From Gordonibacter sp. An230 (GTDB lineage Bacteria > Actinomycetota > Coriobacteriia > Coriobacteriales > Eggerthellaceae), in contig NZ_NFJP01000006.1 of the NCBI RefSeq assembly GCF_002159915.1, positions 84,047-148,046 of the forward strand: 64,000 nucleotides of DNA, written 5' to 3'. Each line of letters begins with the position of its first letter. Positions within the stretch are counted from its first letter, which is position 1. Made by a program: the position numbers and the translations under genes. Under the pieces are notes generated by a model. The model ran no database searches. It worked only from the letters and a program-made list of their open reading frames with translations, and was not told where the DNA came from. Below are positions 52,460 through 61,981 of this stretch, piece by piece.

Positions 52460-53515
52460 ATGACCGCAACAGCCCGCACCAAAGGCGCCGTCGCCCATTT
52501 CCTCGATACCATTGATCTGTCCAAGCAGGAGATGCTCGACCTGTTCGCCACCATCCGCATGCTGAAAGAGGCCGATATGCAAGGCGCGGTGCCAAAGATC
52601 CTCGAGGGCGCTTCGCTTGCGATGATCTTCGAGGAACCCTCTACCCGTACTCGCGTATCGTTCGAGACGGCGATGACCGATCTCGGCGGCCACGCGCTCT
52701 ACCTCAAGCCTGGCGAGATCCATTTCGGATCGCACGAGGCTATCAAGGACACGGCGCGTGTCATTTCCAGCATGTGCCACGGCATCATGTTGCGCGCCAA
52801 AGAGCATGAGAGCGTGCTGGCGCTGGCCGAGCACGCTACAGTGCCGGTGTTCAATGCGATGACTTACTACAACCATCCCACGCAGGGCGTATGCGACTTC
52901 TTTACCATGAGCGAGCATCTTCCCGAGGGTAAGGCGCTCGACGATATCCACGTGGTGTTCGTGGGCGACTCGCGCGAGGATACCGGCATCATGAGTAAGG
53001 AGACGGGCCATATGTGCGCCACGTTGGGCTTGCGCTACACGGTGTGCTCGCCAGAGCGTTACAGCATGTCCGAAGGCGAACAGGCGAAGATCCGCGCGAA
53101 AATGGCCGAGACCGGCGGTAGCCTTACGGTCACCGACGATGTGGACGCAGCCGTGGGCGACGCCGATTTCATTGTGCCGGATGTGTGGACTTACTACGGC
53201 TACGAGGATGAGGAGGCCGATCGCATGGCTTCGTTCATGCCGGAGTTCCAGCTGAACATGAGCATGCTGGAGAAGGCGCCCGCGCATTGCAAAGCGCTGC
53301 ACTGCTTGCCGGCCAATCGCGAGGTGGAGATCACGAGCGAGGTGATGGATCATCCTACGCGCTCGCTCGTGTTCCAGGAGGCCGAGAATCGTCTGCACAC
53401 CCAACGCGGGCTTCTTGCATGGTACCTCTATCCCCGCATGCGCGAGGCCGACGCCAGGCTGAAGGCGTACAATGAAGGTCGTGTGCGCAGCTTCTTGGAC
53501 TCGCATCTGAAATAG
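52460..53515 (+). CDS. ptcA: Putrescine carbamoyltransferase
   Basis: A 351-residue member of the aspartate/ornithine carbamoyltransferase family. Carbamoyl-phosphate motif EEPSTRTRVSFETA, HCLPA near residue 280 and the substrate loop YYNHPTQGVCDFF are present. The C-terminal helix (MREADARLKAYNEGRVRSFL) extends past the ornithine-enzyme end as in putrescine carbamoyltransferases, where it holds the trimer. Phosphorolyses N-carbamoylputrescine to putrescine and carbamoyl phosphate. Divergent from the RpiR gene and near aguA and the permease; carbamate kinase, the usual fourth member, is not in the window. Confidence 0.92.
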   Translation: MTATARTKGAVAHFLDTIDLSKQEMLDLFATIRMLKEADMQGAVPKILEGASLAMIFEEPSTRTRVSFETAMTDLGGHALYLKPGEIHFGSHEAIKDTARVISSMCHGIMLRAKEHESVLALAEHATVPVFNAMTYYNHPTQGVCDFFTMSEHLPEGKALDDIHVVFVGDSREDTGIMSKETGHMCATLGLRYTVCSPERYSMSEGEQAKIRAKMAETGGSLTVTDDVDAAVGDADFIVPDVWTYYGYEDEEADRMASFMPEFQLNMSMLEKAPAHCKALHCLPANREVEITSEVMDHPTRSLVFQEAENRLHTQRGLLAWYLYPRMREADARLKAYNEGRVRSFLDSHLK

Positions 53516-54408
53516 CGGGGGCGCGCCGACCAACCCGACGTCGCTCATATCCCTGCGCCCATGGGCAATGCTCTATATGAGAGCATCGGTTTCTTGTGCG
53601 ATTTCGGTCTATGGCGCGCAAAGCGTCGATGCGAAGAGAGGAGACGGGGTGCAGCAAGTGGATCTGCGCGCATCCCGTCGTGGCTGCCTCTCGTCGGGGA
53701 CTATGGGGCTGTACGTGGGCGGCGTCTTCAATGCGACGAGTCTGATTCACTGTTTTGTGCAGGTCATAACGGGAGCTCGCGCAGATGCCGTTTGATCGCG
53801 ATCTCGATGGAGGCTGGTCTTGGCAGCGATGTGGGGCTCTTTCCTTAGTGGGCCATCTCGAAGAAAGGATCGGTATGATTTTGCGAGATATGCGGGAGAG
53901 GCGATATATTGCTCCCGTCAACGCTGCGAAGCTCTGCAACAGGAGCGTAGTGCTCGCCGTCGACGATGGCGCATGCTCACGGCGAGCGTGCGCCATCCGA
54001 TGATGCCGAAGGACGACTTGATGGCAAGGGGCCTTGATCGCTGCGGTCCTGCGATGCGTGCGACGTGCCCGGAGGGATTCGATGCGCTCGGTGCTTTAGA
54101 AGCGATGGGCGTCATCGCACAGTGCGTATAAGCAAGGCGTCCCGATTTGCCGTTCGTTTCACTGCTGTGGTTGACGAGTACTGCGAGGTTGATGTCGAGC
54201 ACAACGTCTGCGACTCCCCCTCCAATCTCATGCCGCTTTCCGTGCCTCCCATGGCGACGGCATCTTGCGGGAATGGCGCATCGACATGCATTCTGTCGAT
54301 CTGTGGAAGCTCATCGATCTAGACCGTGCAGTGAAGTGCGGGTAGGGCCTTTTTAACGAGTGCAAAATTCAGGCAGGGCTTGAGGTGGGTTCGCCTCGCC
54401 CGAGACGC
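53516..54408. other. 0.9-kb gap without a recognisable gene
   Basis: Somewhat AT-richer than average. A hairpin ATGCTCT / AGAGCAT near 53570-53590 and a stronger one, GATGGCGCATGCTC / GAGCGTGCGCCATC (53965-53997, one mismatch), are seen. No frame shows protein-like composition. The hairpins do not flank any gene closely. Confidence 0.4.
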
Positions 54409-55929
54409 TCACTCGCCTCGCATCTCGTTGGACAGCTCGATGATCTCCTGCTTGCTGTGGACGTTGAGCGTGGTGTAGATCTTCTTAGCGTGAGTGCGCA
54501 CGGTGTTCTCGGATACGTACAACTTTCTCGCAACGGTGCGGATATCGTAGCCATGCGCCAGCAGCGTGAGCACTTCGGTCTGCCGCCGAGACAGCCGATG
54601 CTCTGCGGCCAGGCGCTGGCAGTTCTTCTCGATGGGGTCGATCAGCTTGGATGCGCTTGCCTTTTCGCTTTCGTCCTTCCCATCGTCCGCCGTCCCTGTC
54701 GTGGTTGTCGTGCTTCCGCTCGTCAGGGCCGCCTCGTTCGCTGCAGTCGACTCGTCTCTGTCCGTCATGCTCATTCTGCCCGCTGTTCCCGGCGCGCGCG
54801 AGACGAAGAACATGACGATGGAGCAGCCGTACAGCAGGGTCGCCACTGTCACCGCAGTGGATGCTTCCTGCACGAGCAGCTGTTCGCGTGCCGACTCCAT
54901 TGCGAAGTTGCTCAGCCGGTTGGCACCGTAGAACACTCCTGCGAACAGGCCATACACCGCAGTCAATCCCAGATTTCTTTCCGAGCTCACCTCGATGCTC
55001 TCGATCATCACGATCATGGAGAACGCCACGAACGCGATGCCGCTCACATAGGGGACGACGATGCGCAGCGGCGGGTCGAGGACGAAAAACAGCAGCAAGG
55101 CCGTCGCAATGATGGGAAACAGCACGGTGAACGCACCGATGAGCGTCGTCTTTCGCCTCAGCCCGAGCCATACGATGCCCAGAACGAGGGCCGCGATGAT
55201 GTTCTCGGAATGCACCATGAGCGACTGCTCGACGAAGGACATGCCGGCCATCGACCCCTGCGACACCGTGGCGATGATCGGCGTGGCGAATCCGATCATG
55301 GCGCAGCAGAGCAAGGGTCTCCAAAATGAAAACGCCAGCATGGCCGGCGAAACGGTGCGAGTCGGCACCTTTTCGCGACCTTCGCGACGGGCGATTGCCT
55401 CGTGGCTGAACAGGATGGCCACGTTGATCGTGGCAAGCACGGCGATGGTCAGCGCGATGGTGGAGCCATCCAACGTGGAGAACGCTAGGTATGGAACGGC
55501 CGACAGCACCGATCCCAAGACGATCTCCACCTTGGCCATGTCCGATCCGTCGGTGAACAGCGCTCGTGCCCAGCAGAAGAAGCAGCAGGTGGTTCCAACT
55601 CCCATGCAAGTGCCGGCAGCGACGAGCACGGCAGGGTTTTGCAGAAGCGTTGAAAGGCCCATCAGCACCACGGCGATGCCCAGAAGCGCGATCGCCGCGC
55701 CAAGGGGGCTTCGGTCGAACAGGCGCGGCGCCCGGTACGCTCCTGCGAAAAACACGGCGAACGCCAGCACGTTGCTCAGCGACAGCGGCGCGTTCCATAG
55801 CAGCCGGGCGTTTTCTCCGAGCGTCGTTTCGGGCAAGAGAGCGAACCCCCACAGTGAGAACGAATTGAGCGCGAGGAAGCACGCGAAGCCCGTGGCCGAG
55901 AGCAAGATGTGAGCGATGGTTTTCTGCAT
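54409..55929 (-). CDS. Membrane-bound LuxR-type transcriptional regulator
   Basis: 506 residues from ATG 55929 behind AGGAGGG. About 12 helices, a Thr/Ser/Asp-rich linker (about 395-425) and a LuxR HTH (LSRRQTEVLTLLAHG, then ENTVRTHAKKIYTTLNVHS). Divergent from the flavoprotein at 56140. On this strand TACAAT (plus 55947-55952) is the -10 box. Third of the four regulator/reductase modules and closest to the one at 60284. Confidence 0.88.
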   Translation of the reverse strand: MQKTIAHILLSATGFACFLALNSFSLWGFALLPETTLGENARLLWNAPLSLSNVLAFAVFFAGAYRAPRLFDRSPLGAAIALLGIAVVLMGLSTLLQNPAVLVAAGTCMGVGTTCCFFCWARALFTDGSDMAKVEIVLGSVLSAVPYLAFSTLDGSTIALTIAVLATINVAILFSHEAIARREGREKVPTRTVSPAMLAFSFWRPLLCCAMIGFATPIIATVSQGSMAGMSFVEQSLMVHSENIIAALVLGIVWLGLRRKTTLIGAFTVLFPIIATALLLFFVLDPPLRIVVPYVSGIAFVAFSMIVMIESIEVSSERNLGLTAVYGLFAGVFYGANRLSNFAMESAREQLLVQEASTAVTVATLLYGCSIVMFFVSRAPGTAGRMSMTDRDESTAANEAALTSGSTTTTTGTADDGKDESEKASASKLIDPIEKNCQRLAAEHRLSRRQTEVLTLLAHGYDIRTVARKLYVSENTVRTHAKKIYTTLNVHSKQEIIELSNEMRGE

Positions 55930-55946
55930 GGAACCCTCCTTGCAGC

Positions 55947-55952
55947 ATTGTA
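55947..55952 (-). promoter_or_regulatory. -10 box of the third LuxR regulator
   Basis: Minus-strand TACAAT, 17 nt before the ATG, giving a short leader that still holds the ribosome binding site. Confidence 0.5.
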
Positions 55953-56139
55953 CCCGATGCGCGCGCCCGAAGCGCCGACCGGCAAGCAGAAAAAACAGCC
56001 CGATCTGCGATTTTCTCTCGAATTCACCCGACATATGTGAAGGCGCGGGGGCAAAAACGCTCGTCGTGGGTGAGCGTGCGGAGCCTCGGGGCGTGTTAGA
56101 TTCGGGTAGTAGCTGCATTTGAAGCAAAGGAGGGCACGC

Positions 56140-57888
56140 ATGGAATTGAACAGACGCGACTTTCTGAAGGGCGCAGGCGCGCTCGGAGCGCTCGGAGCTA
56201 TGGGAACATTGGCCTCGTGCGCTCCTGCCTCGTCGAAAACCGCGGCTGGCGGCGCAGGCGAAGGGTCGGCCGCCGATGGTGCGCTGACCGCGCAATCGGC
56301 CACGCAGAAGTGGAGCTTCGAGATACCGCCCGAGCCCATCGCCGACGCAGACATCGCCGAGACGTTCAGCGCCGACGTGATCGTGGTGGGCGCTGGCATG
56401 GCGGGCACGTGCTGCGCCGTCTCGGCGGCCGAGGGCGGCCTGAGCGTCATCCTCATCGATGCGGGCACCAAGGCGATCTCGCGCGGCGGGTCGAACCAGG
56501 CCATCGGCACGAAGTACCAAAAGGAGATGGGCATCGACTACACGCCGAAAGACGCATGGGAGCATGTGCAGATCGAGCAGTTGGCGGGCTTTTACAGCAT
56601 GGACAAGATGAAGTGGTCGCGGTGGCTTCGGCACAGCGGCGAGTCCATGGACTGGATGATCGACAAGATGACCGCTAAAGGACTCAAGGTGAACCTCGAA
56701 CCTCCCTACACCGATCCCGACGGCACGCTGGCCGCGCCGGCGTCGGTTCACAACTTCTGGAACGACGAGAACCCACTCGGCGTTTTCCAGGGCGCGCCCT
56801 TGTGCGCCCAAGCGTACGCCGACACGCTCACCCAAGATCTGGGCCAGGAGATACACTTCCAAACCCGCGGCGTGCAGCTTGTTCGCGAAAACGACAACAC
56901 CGGGCGCGTGAGCGCGGTCATCGCGAAGCGAGCCGATGGCACCTACGCCAAGTACGAGGCCGCCAAAGCCGTGGTGCTGGCTACGGGCGACTTCTCCAAA
57001 GACGAGGATATGATGGCCAAGTACGCGCCGGACATCTACCATGCGCTGAAAGACCAGCTCACCTTCGGCGAGGACGCGGTCGATTTCGATGCCGGCATGA
57101 ACTACTCCGGCCTCATGCCCGGTGACGGCCACAAGATGGGGCTGTGGGTGGGTGCGGCCTGGCAGCGGGTGTTTCCGAACCCCTGCGCCGTGAACGGCGG
57201 CGTTTCGGGCCCAAGCCACTGCGTTATCGACAACTTCTGGGGCATCAACCTCAACATCAACGGAAAGCGTTTCCAGAACGAGAACACGAACTTCGCGTTC
57301 GGCGCCCGCTCGCTGCTCACGCAGCCGCAGGCGACCGCTTTCGGCATCTGGGACTCCGCATATGCGTACACCCAGGACGAATGGGAGACGCTCGGTTGTT
57401 CGGTGAACAACGTCACGCCGCAAAAGCCGCTGACCCCCGAGCAGATGATCGCCTCGTGGGACGCCAATGTGGAGAAGGGGACGTACTTCAAGGCCGACAC
57501 GCTCGAAGAGCTGCTCGACCAGCTCGAAGGCATCGACAAGGAGGAGGCGCTGGCCTCCATCGAGCGCTACAACTCCTACGCCGAGCAGGGCTACGATGAG
57601 GAATACCAGGTGAACCCCAACATCTTGTTCCCCATCAGCACGCCGCCGTTCTACGGGGCGAAAACCACGGGCGTGACGTTCCTCACGGTCATGGGCGGCT
57701 TGCGCACGAACGAAAACCTCCAGATCTGCGAGGAGGATGACACTCCCATCGAGGGTCTGTACTGCGTGGGCACGATGATCGGCGACTTCTTCGCGGGCAC
57801 GTACAACTTCGGCCTGCCCGGTCAGAACCTGGGAGCCTGCTGCTGCACGCTGCCGTATGTGCTCGGCCGCGATTTGGCCAAGCTCTAG
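56140..57888 (+). CDS. Tat-exported FAD-dependent reductase
   Basis: 582 residues from ATG 56140 behind AAAGGAGGG. Tat motif RRDFLKG (5-11), lipidation candidate Cys27, then a WSFEIPPEPIADADIAETF linker and FAD motif VVGAGMAG. The SRGGSNQ loop and LATGDFSKDEDM block are shared with the neighbour at 58302, so the two are paralogues. No FMN or haem site. It ends with GLPGQNLGACCCTLPYVLGR, typical for the family. Acceptor unknown. Module partner: the divergent LuxR gene at 54409. Confidence 0.9.
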   Translation: MELNRRDFLKGAGALGALGAMGTLASCAPASSKTAAGGAGEGSAADGALTAQSATQKWSFEIPPEPIADADIAETFSADVIVVGAGMAGTCCAVSAAEGGLSVILIDAGTKAISRGGSNQAIGTKYQKEMGIDYTPKDAWEHVQIEQLAGFYSMDKMKWSRWLRHSGESMDWMIDKMTAKGLKVNLEPPYTDPDGTLAAPASVHNFWNDENPLGVFQGAPLCAQAYADTLTQDLGQEIHFQTRGVQLVRENDNTGRVSAVIAKRADGTYAKYEAAKAVVLATGDFSKDEDMMAKYAPDIYHALKDQLTFGEDAVDFDAGMNYSGLMPGDGHKMGLWVGAAWQRVFPNPCAVNGGVSGPSHCVIDNFWGINLNINGKRFQNENTNFAFGARSLLTQPQATAFGIWDSAYAYTQDEWETLGCSVNNVTPQKPLTPEQMIASWDANVEKGTYFKADTLEELLDQLEGIDKEEALASIERYNSYAEQGYDEEYQVNPNILFPISTPPFYGAKTTGVTFLTVMGGLRTNENLQICEEDDTPIEGLYCVGTMIGDFFAGTYNFGLPGQNLGACCCTLPYVLGRDLAKL

Positions 57889-58301
57889 CGCGCCGCACCC
57901 CCCGCTTTAGTGCTTTCGTGCGCTCTCCTTTCCCCGCGCCTCCCCTGAAAAAGCCGTGCGTGTTCCGCGCATGTCTCCATGGGTGCGCGGGGAGGATGCG
58001 GGGCCGTGGATCGATGTGAAAAACGCGACAATCTCGACGCATCTCTCCTCGGGCGTGGAGCTCCCCGCTTTTCAGCCTTCCGGCGCTATTGCCCGTATCG
58101 CTCTGGGAAAGTGGGGGCGCTTCCGAAGCTTTCTGCGCGCCCCCTCGGCGTTCCTTTCCATGCGAGGGAAAGATGCGCGAACGCTTCCCCGTCTTTGCAG
58201 TTCGCGATGGGGCGCGCGAAAGGCCGCTTGCCGTTTTGCGAGACCCGCATCGCGTTCGCTGTCTCAGCTCGCTCGCCGCTCGTGGGGCTTTGCCGCTTTT
58301 G
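57889..58301. other. Gap between convergent reductase genes
   Basis: Over 410 bases between two convergent flavoprotein genes. No gene, and no clear terminator hairpin. Confidence 0.4.
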
Positions 58302-60026
58302 CTATCCCAACTTGCCCGCCGCCAGGTCTTTGCCGAGGACGTACGGCAAGGTGATGCAGGTGGCTCCGTAGTTCATGCCTTCCATGGCGAACGTGTAGGT
58401 GCCCGAGTAGAAGTTGCCGATCATGCACCCGGCATTGAACAGTCCCTCGATCGGCTGGTCGTCCTTGTCGAGCACGCGAAGGTCGGGGTCGGTGCGGAGG
58501 CCGCCCAGAGAGGTGAGGAAGCCGGGGGAGAAGGACGCGCCGTAGAAGGGACCGTCCCCCTCGCCGATGGGGATGAGCTTGTCGGCGGTCTTGTAGAAAT
58601 CGGTGTCCACGCCCGCTTCGCACATCTTGTTGTAGCGCTCGACGGTTTCAATGGTGGACGCGGGCAGGCCGAGCTTCGAGATGACCTCCTCGCGCGTGTC
58701 CGCTTTGACGATGCCGAAGCCGTCGGCATCCGTGTCCCAGCGTTCGATAACCTCCTCGGTGGTGAAGTATTCGCCGTGAGGATAGTTGATGGCGCCCCAG
58801 GGGCCGCCCGCCTCGGCGCGGTTGGCTCCCCAGATGCAATAGGCAGTCTTCTCGGGCAGATGCATGATGGTCGCGCAGGCAAGGCCTCCCAACGCGTCCT
58901 CGTTCATGAAGCGCCGTCCGGCGTTGTCAACCATGAGGCCGGTGTGACTCGTATACGGCTGGTCGCCAGGAAGATTGGGACGGCCGAGCATGATGTTGTT
59001 GGGCTCCTTTTGCCAGGCGCCGCCTACCCACAACTCCATTTTGTGACCGTCTCCGGGCATGAGACCGCCCATCCATATGCCCTGGTCGTAATTGACGTCG
59101 GTCGTGAAGTCGCACAACTCGACGGCTTGGGGGCAGTAGCGTTCCATCATGTCCTTGTCATGGGAGAAGTCGCCGGTTGCCATGATGATCGCCTTGGAGC
59201 CGACGTACTTGGTGTACGTGCCGTCGGCATCTGAAGCGATGATAGCGTCCACGCGTCCCTGGGTGCCGTTGGCCACCCCGCCGCGCACCAGCTGCTCGCC
59301 CTTGACGTTCCAGCGCACGTCCACTCCCAAATCTTCGGTGACGTAGCGTCCCATCTCGGCCGCGATGTGCCCTTCGCCGTTACCGATGGAGCCCTTCAGC
59401 TCGCTGTCGTCAACGTAGAACGCGTGGGCCGCCGGCGGGGTGAACATCGGGTCTCCCTCTTTGTATTCAGGGCCCGACTCGATGGTGGTCTTGATGCCGG
59501 CTTTGGCCGCGATGTCGATGATCCAGTTGATGGCCTCCTCGGAGTTGTTGTAGAACTTGTACCAGAGGGCCGGTTTGAAGTTGCCGCCGTTGGCCAGGTA
59601 CTCTTTGCGGTAGAACCACGTGGGATCCATGCGCGGAATGCCCATCTCCTCCATGACCTTCGAGTACACGCCGTTGTTGGAGCCTCCGCGGCTCACCGGG
59701 CCTTTCGACGCGCTGATAAGCGTCACCTTCAGGCCGTTTTCGGCGCAGGATGCGGCGGCCACCAGTCCGCTCATCCCGCCGCCCACCACCACGACGTCGG
59801 TTTCAACCGTCTCTGCGATCGCGTCATCGCCGATGGGGTCGGGTGCGATCTCGAAGCTCCACTGTTGCCCGGCGCTGTTCGCGTTCGCTGTCGGGGCGGC
59901 GTCCGTTTTGCTTTCCGACGGTTCGGTTGCGGGCGAGCATGCGGCCAGCGCGCTTCCGGCGATGAGACCCGCGGCGCTCAACGCCGCCCCTTTGACGAAG
60001 CTGCGACGATTCAGATTACCCTCCAT
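58302..60026 (-). CDS. Tat-exported FAD-dependent reductase (mirror partner)
   Basis: 574 residues. Tat motif NRRSFVKG (6-13), lipidation candidate in ALAAC, linker QQWSFEIAPDPIGDDAIAET, FAD motif VVGGGMSG and SRGGSNNGVYSK loop. Same layout as the protein at 56140, which shares the linker, the loop and the LPYVLGKDLA-type end. ATG 60026 follows GGGAAGGGAG. Convergent with 56140 and divergent from the LuxR gene at 60284, its likely regulator. Confidence 0.9.
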   Translation of the reverse strand: MEGNLNRRSFVKGAALSAAGLIAGSALAACSPATEPSESKTDAAPTANANSAGQQWSFEIAPDPIGDDAIAETVETDVVVVGGGMSGLVAAASCAENGLKVTLISASKGPVSRGGSNNGVYSKVMEEMGIPRMDPTWFYRKEYLANGGNFKPALWYKFYNNSEEAINWIIDIAAKAGIKTTIESGPEYKEGDPMFTPPAAHAFYVDDSELKGSIGNGEGHIAAEMGRYVTEDLGVDVRWNVKGEQLVRGGVANGTQGRVDAIIASDADGTYTKYVGSKAIIMATGDFSHDKDMMERYCPQAVELCDFTTDVNYDQGIWMGGLMPGDGHKMELWVGGAWQKEPNNIMLGRPNLPGDQPYTSHTGLMVDNAGRRFMNEDALGGLACATIMHLPEKTAYCIWGANRAEAGGPWGAINYPHGEYFTTEEVIERWDTDADGFGIVKADTREEVISKLGLPASTIETVERYNKMCEAGVDTDFYKTADKLIPIGEGDGPFYGASFSPGFLTSLGGLRTDPDLRVLDKDDQPIEGLFNAGCMIGNFYSGTYTFAMEGMNYGATCITLPYVLGKDLAAGKLG

Positions 60027-60208
60027 GATGAACTCCCTTCCTTGGCTTGCGTTCCCTCGACGCCGATCCGCCGTTGTTCGGCATTTTCCGCCTCGGGTTG
60101 ACCGCAGCCTACTCGATCAGGCGAAACAAGACCTCACCCAGCCTAGGTGGTTTTTCATCCAGGAGATCGCACGTCGCGAGCGCCCGGTAAGGCGGCCGAA
60201 CGGTGCGG

Positions 60209-60214
60209 TACAAT
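60209..60214 (+). promoter_or_regulatory. -10 box of the fourth LuxR regulator
   Basis: TACAAT. The GTG start lies 70 nt downstream behind GGAGGGAGG. Confidence 0.5.
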
Positions 60215-60283
60215 GAGCGCGCGGGGGAGCCCGGGTGCATGCTCGGGAGCTTGCTGTCCGTGCGCGGAGGGAGGTACGGATCG

Positions 60284-61741
60284 GTGGGATTCGACCTGAA
60301 ACATTTGAAACGCGAGCACGTGCTGGTGGCGCTTGCCTACGGTTTCTTTTTGGCGTGCACTTCGGTAACGCTGTGGGGAGGCTATCTGCGGTTCTTGCCA
60401 GGGCTGGAAGGCCCGGATTCCCGTATGCTCGAGTACTTCGTGCGAGGCGCGGCGCTGCCGCTTTCGCTCGCTGTTTCCGGTTTGGTCGCTTTCCATCGCC
60501 CGAAGGTGCGGCTGTGGCGCTCCCCGGTTTTGGCGCTGGCGCTCTTTCTCGCAGGGTCGCTGATACTTGCTTTGCAGCGCGGTGGGTCGGTTTCGTCCGA
60601 ATGGTCGCTCGTCGTGGTCGGGGCATGCTTCGGCTGGGGAAGCGGGCTCATGTTCGGCGCCTTGCAGGAGATAGTGGCGGCCCAAAAGGTGTTCACTGCG
60701 GGCATCGTCGTGTTTGCGGCTGCTGGGATATCAGCGTTGCTGTTCTTCGCCTTCGAGGTGTTGCCGGCGAACGTGGCTCCGTGGGCGTCGCTGTGCGCAT
60801 TGGCGCCCGCGGCGGTGCTGCTCACCTGCGCCGCTTGGAAGTGCGCGCCGAAAGTGCATCCCATGTTCGGTACCGTGCCCGAGCAGAGGCGCGATCGCTG
60901 TCGCGAAGCGGCTTCCGAATTGTGGCGACCGCTGCTTTGCGTCGCGTTCTCGGCGTTAATCGTGGGCATCGTTCGGGTCGGTTCGCTTTCGGACGGCGGG
61001 TCGATCGGCGAAACGAACGAGAGCAACATGATCGGGCTGCTTGCCGCGTCCGTCGCCCTGTTGGCCACGTGGAAGGTGCTGTACGAACGCGTGACGCTCA
61101 TGCGCCTGTATCAGATCCTCTTCCCGCTCACGGCGACGGCGTTTTTGCTGCTGCCGCTTCTCGACGGAACGTTTCACCAGGTGGTGCGCTCGCTGGTGTT
61201 TCTGGTGTTCTCGGTCACGTCTTCGCTCATGGTGGTGTCGTGCGCTCGGACGGCGCGCAACCAGTCGCTCACGCCCGTGCTCGTGTACGGCTTTTTCGCT
61301 GGCATCGTGTACGCAAGCTCGCTCGTAGGCTCCGTCGTGGGCCTGTTCGTGGGCGCGGGGCGAGGCGTGGGGTTGGCGGAGCTTTCCGTGGTCGCGCTGG
61401 TGGCGGTGTATGCGCTGTCGGTTGCGATGGTGGCGCCGCATAGGGGGAAGGCGGGTCGCGGCAGGGCCGGCTCGGGCGAAGAGCGGTCGGCGTCTTCCGG
61501 GGGAGATGCGGGCGATGCGGTGTCGGCTGGTTGCGCAGTCGCGGTCGAACGCTATGCGCTGTCGCGTCGAGAAGCCGAGGTGCTCGACCTTTTAGCTCGC
61601 GGCCGCGACGTGCCGTATGTGGCGGAAGAGTTGATCATATCGAAGAACACGGTGCGCACCCACACGAAGAGCATCTTCGCGAAAACGGGGGTTCACTCGC
61701 GCCAAGAGCTGATCGACCTGGTGGAATCCATCGAGGCGTGA
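60284..61741 (+). CDS. Membrane-bound LuxR-type transcriptional regulator
   Basis: 485 residues from GTG 60284, chosen for the strong GGAGGGAGG just upstream; earlier in-frame starts overlap the promoter. About 12 helices and a C-terminal LuxR HTH (LSRREAEVLDLLARG, then KNTVRTHTKSIFAKTGVHS). Divergent from the reductase at 58302. Confidence 0.88.
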   Translation: MGFDLKHLKREHVLVALAYGFFLACTSVTLWGGYLRFLPGLEGPDSRMLEYFVRGAALPLSLAVSGLVAFHRPKVRLWRSPVLALALFLAGSLILALQRGGSVSSEWSLVVVGACFGWGSGLMFGALQEIVAAQKVFTAGIVVFAAAGISALLFFAFEVLPANVAPWASLCALAPAAVLLTCAAWKCAPKVHPMFGTVPEQRRDRCREAASELWRPLLCVAFSALIVGIVRVGSLSDGGSIGETNESNMIGLLAASVALLATWKVLYERVTLMRLYQILFPLTATAFLLLPLLDGTFHQVVRSLVFLVFSVTSSLMVVSCARTARNQSLTPVLVYGFFAGIVYASSLVGSVVGLFVGAGRGVGLAELSVVALVAVYALSVAMVAPHRGKAGRGRAGSGEERSASSGGDAGDAVSAGCAVAVERYALSRREAEVLDLLARGRDVPYVAEELIISKNTVRTHTKSIFAKTGVHSRQELIDLVESIEA

Positions 61742-61787
61742 GCGCTCCTTCTTGTGCCCGTGGGCGCGACTTCCTCCGATCGGGCTT

Positions 61788-61957
61788 CCAAGTCACAAAA
61801 ATCACCGCTGTGAAGCGCGAGGAGGCGTTTACGGGTTGTCATGCGGTTCGATTGAGACTCGTCGAATTTGGCGACCTGGGCTTTTGCGGGCGGTGGCTCT
61901 GTTTGGGCTGCCGCAGTACTCCGCAGGAGCTTCATAGCGGTGTTTTTTGTGACTTGG
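61788..61957. repeat. Inverted-repeat element B (170 bp, 28-bp arms)
   Basis: Arms at 61788-61815 and 61930-61957 are inverted copies with two mismatches (left arm begins CCAAGTCACAAAAATCACCG). Same length as element A, and GCGACCTGGGCTTT (61871-61884) is shared with it. Confidence 0.75.
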
Positions 61958-61981
61958 AGGCGAAATTGCGTGCTGTCACTG

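Noticed and set aside
55930..57423. A much longer N-terminus for the third LuxR regulator
   Set aside because: That stretch is antisense to a Tat flavoprotein with an intact signal and FAD motif. ATG 55929 has a perfect ribosome binding site and promoter.
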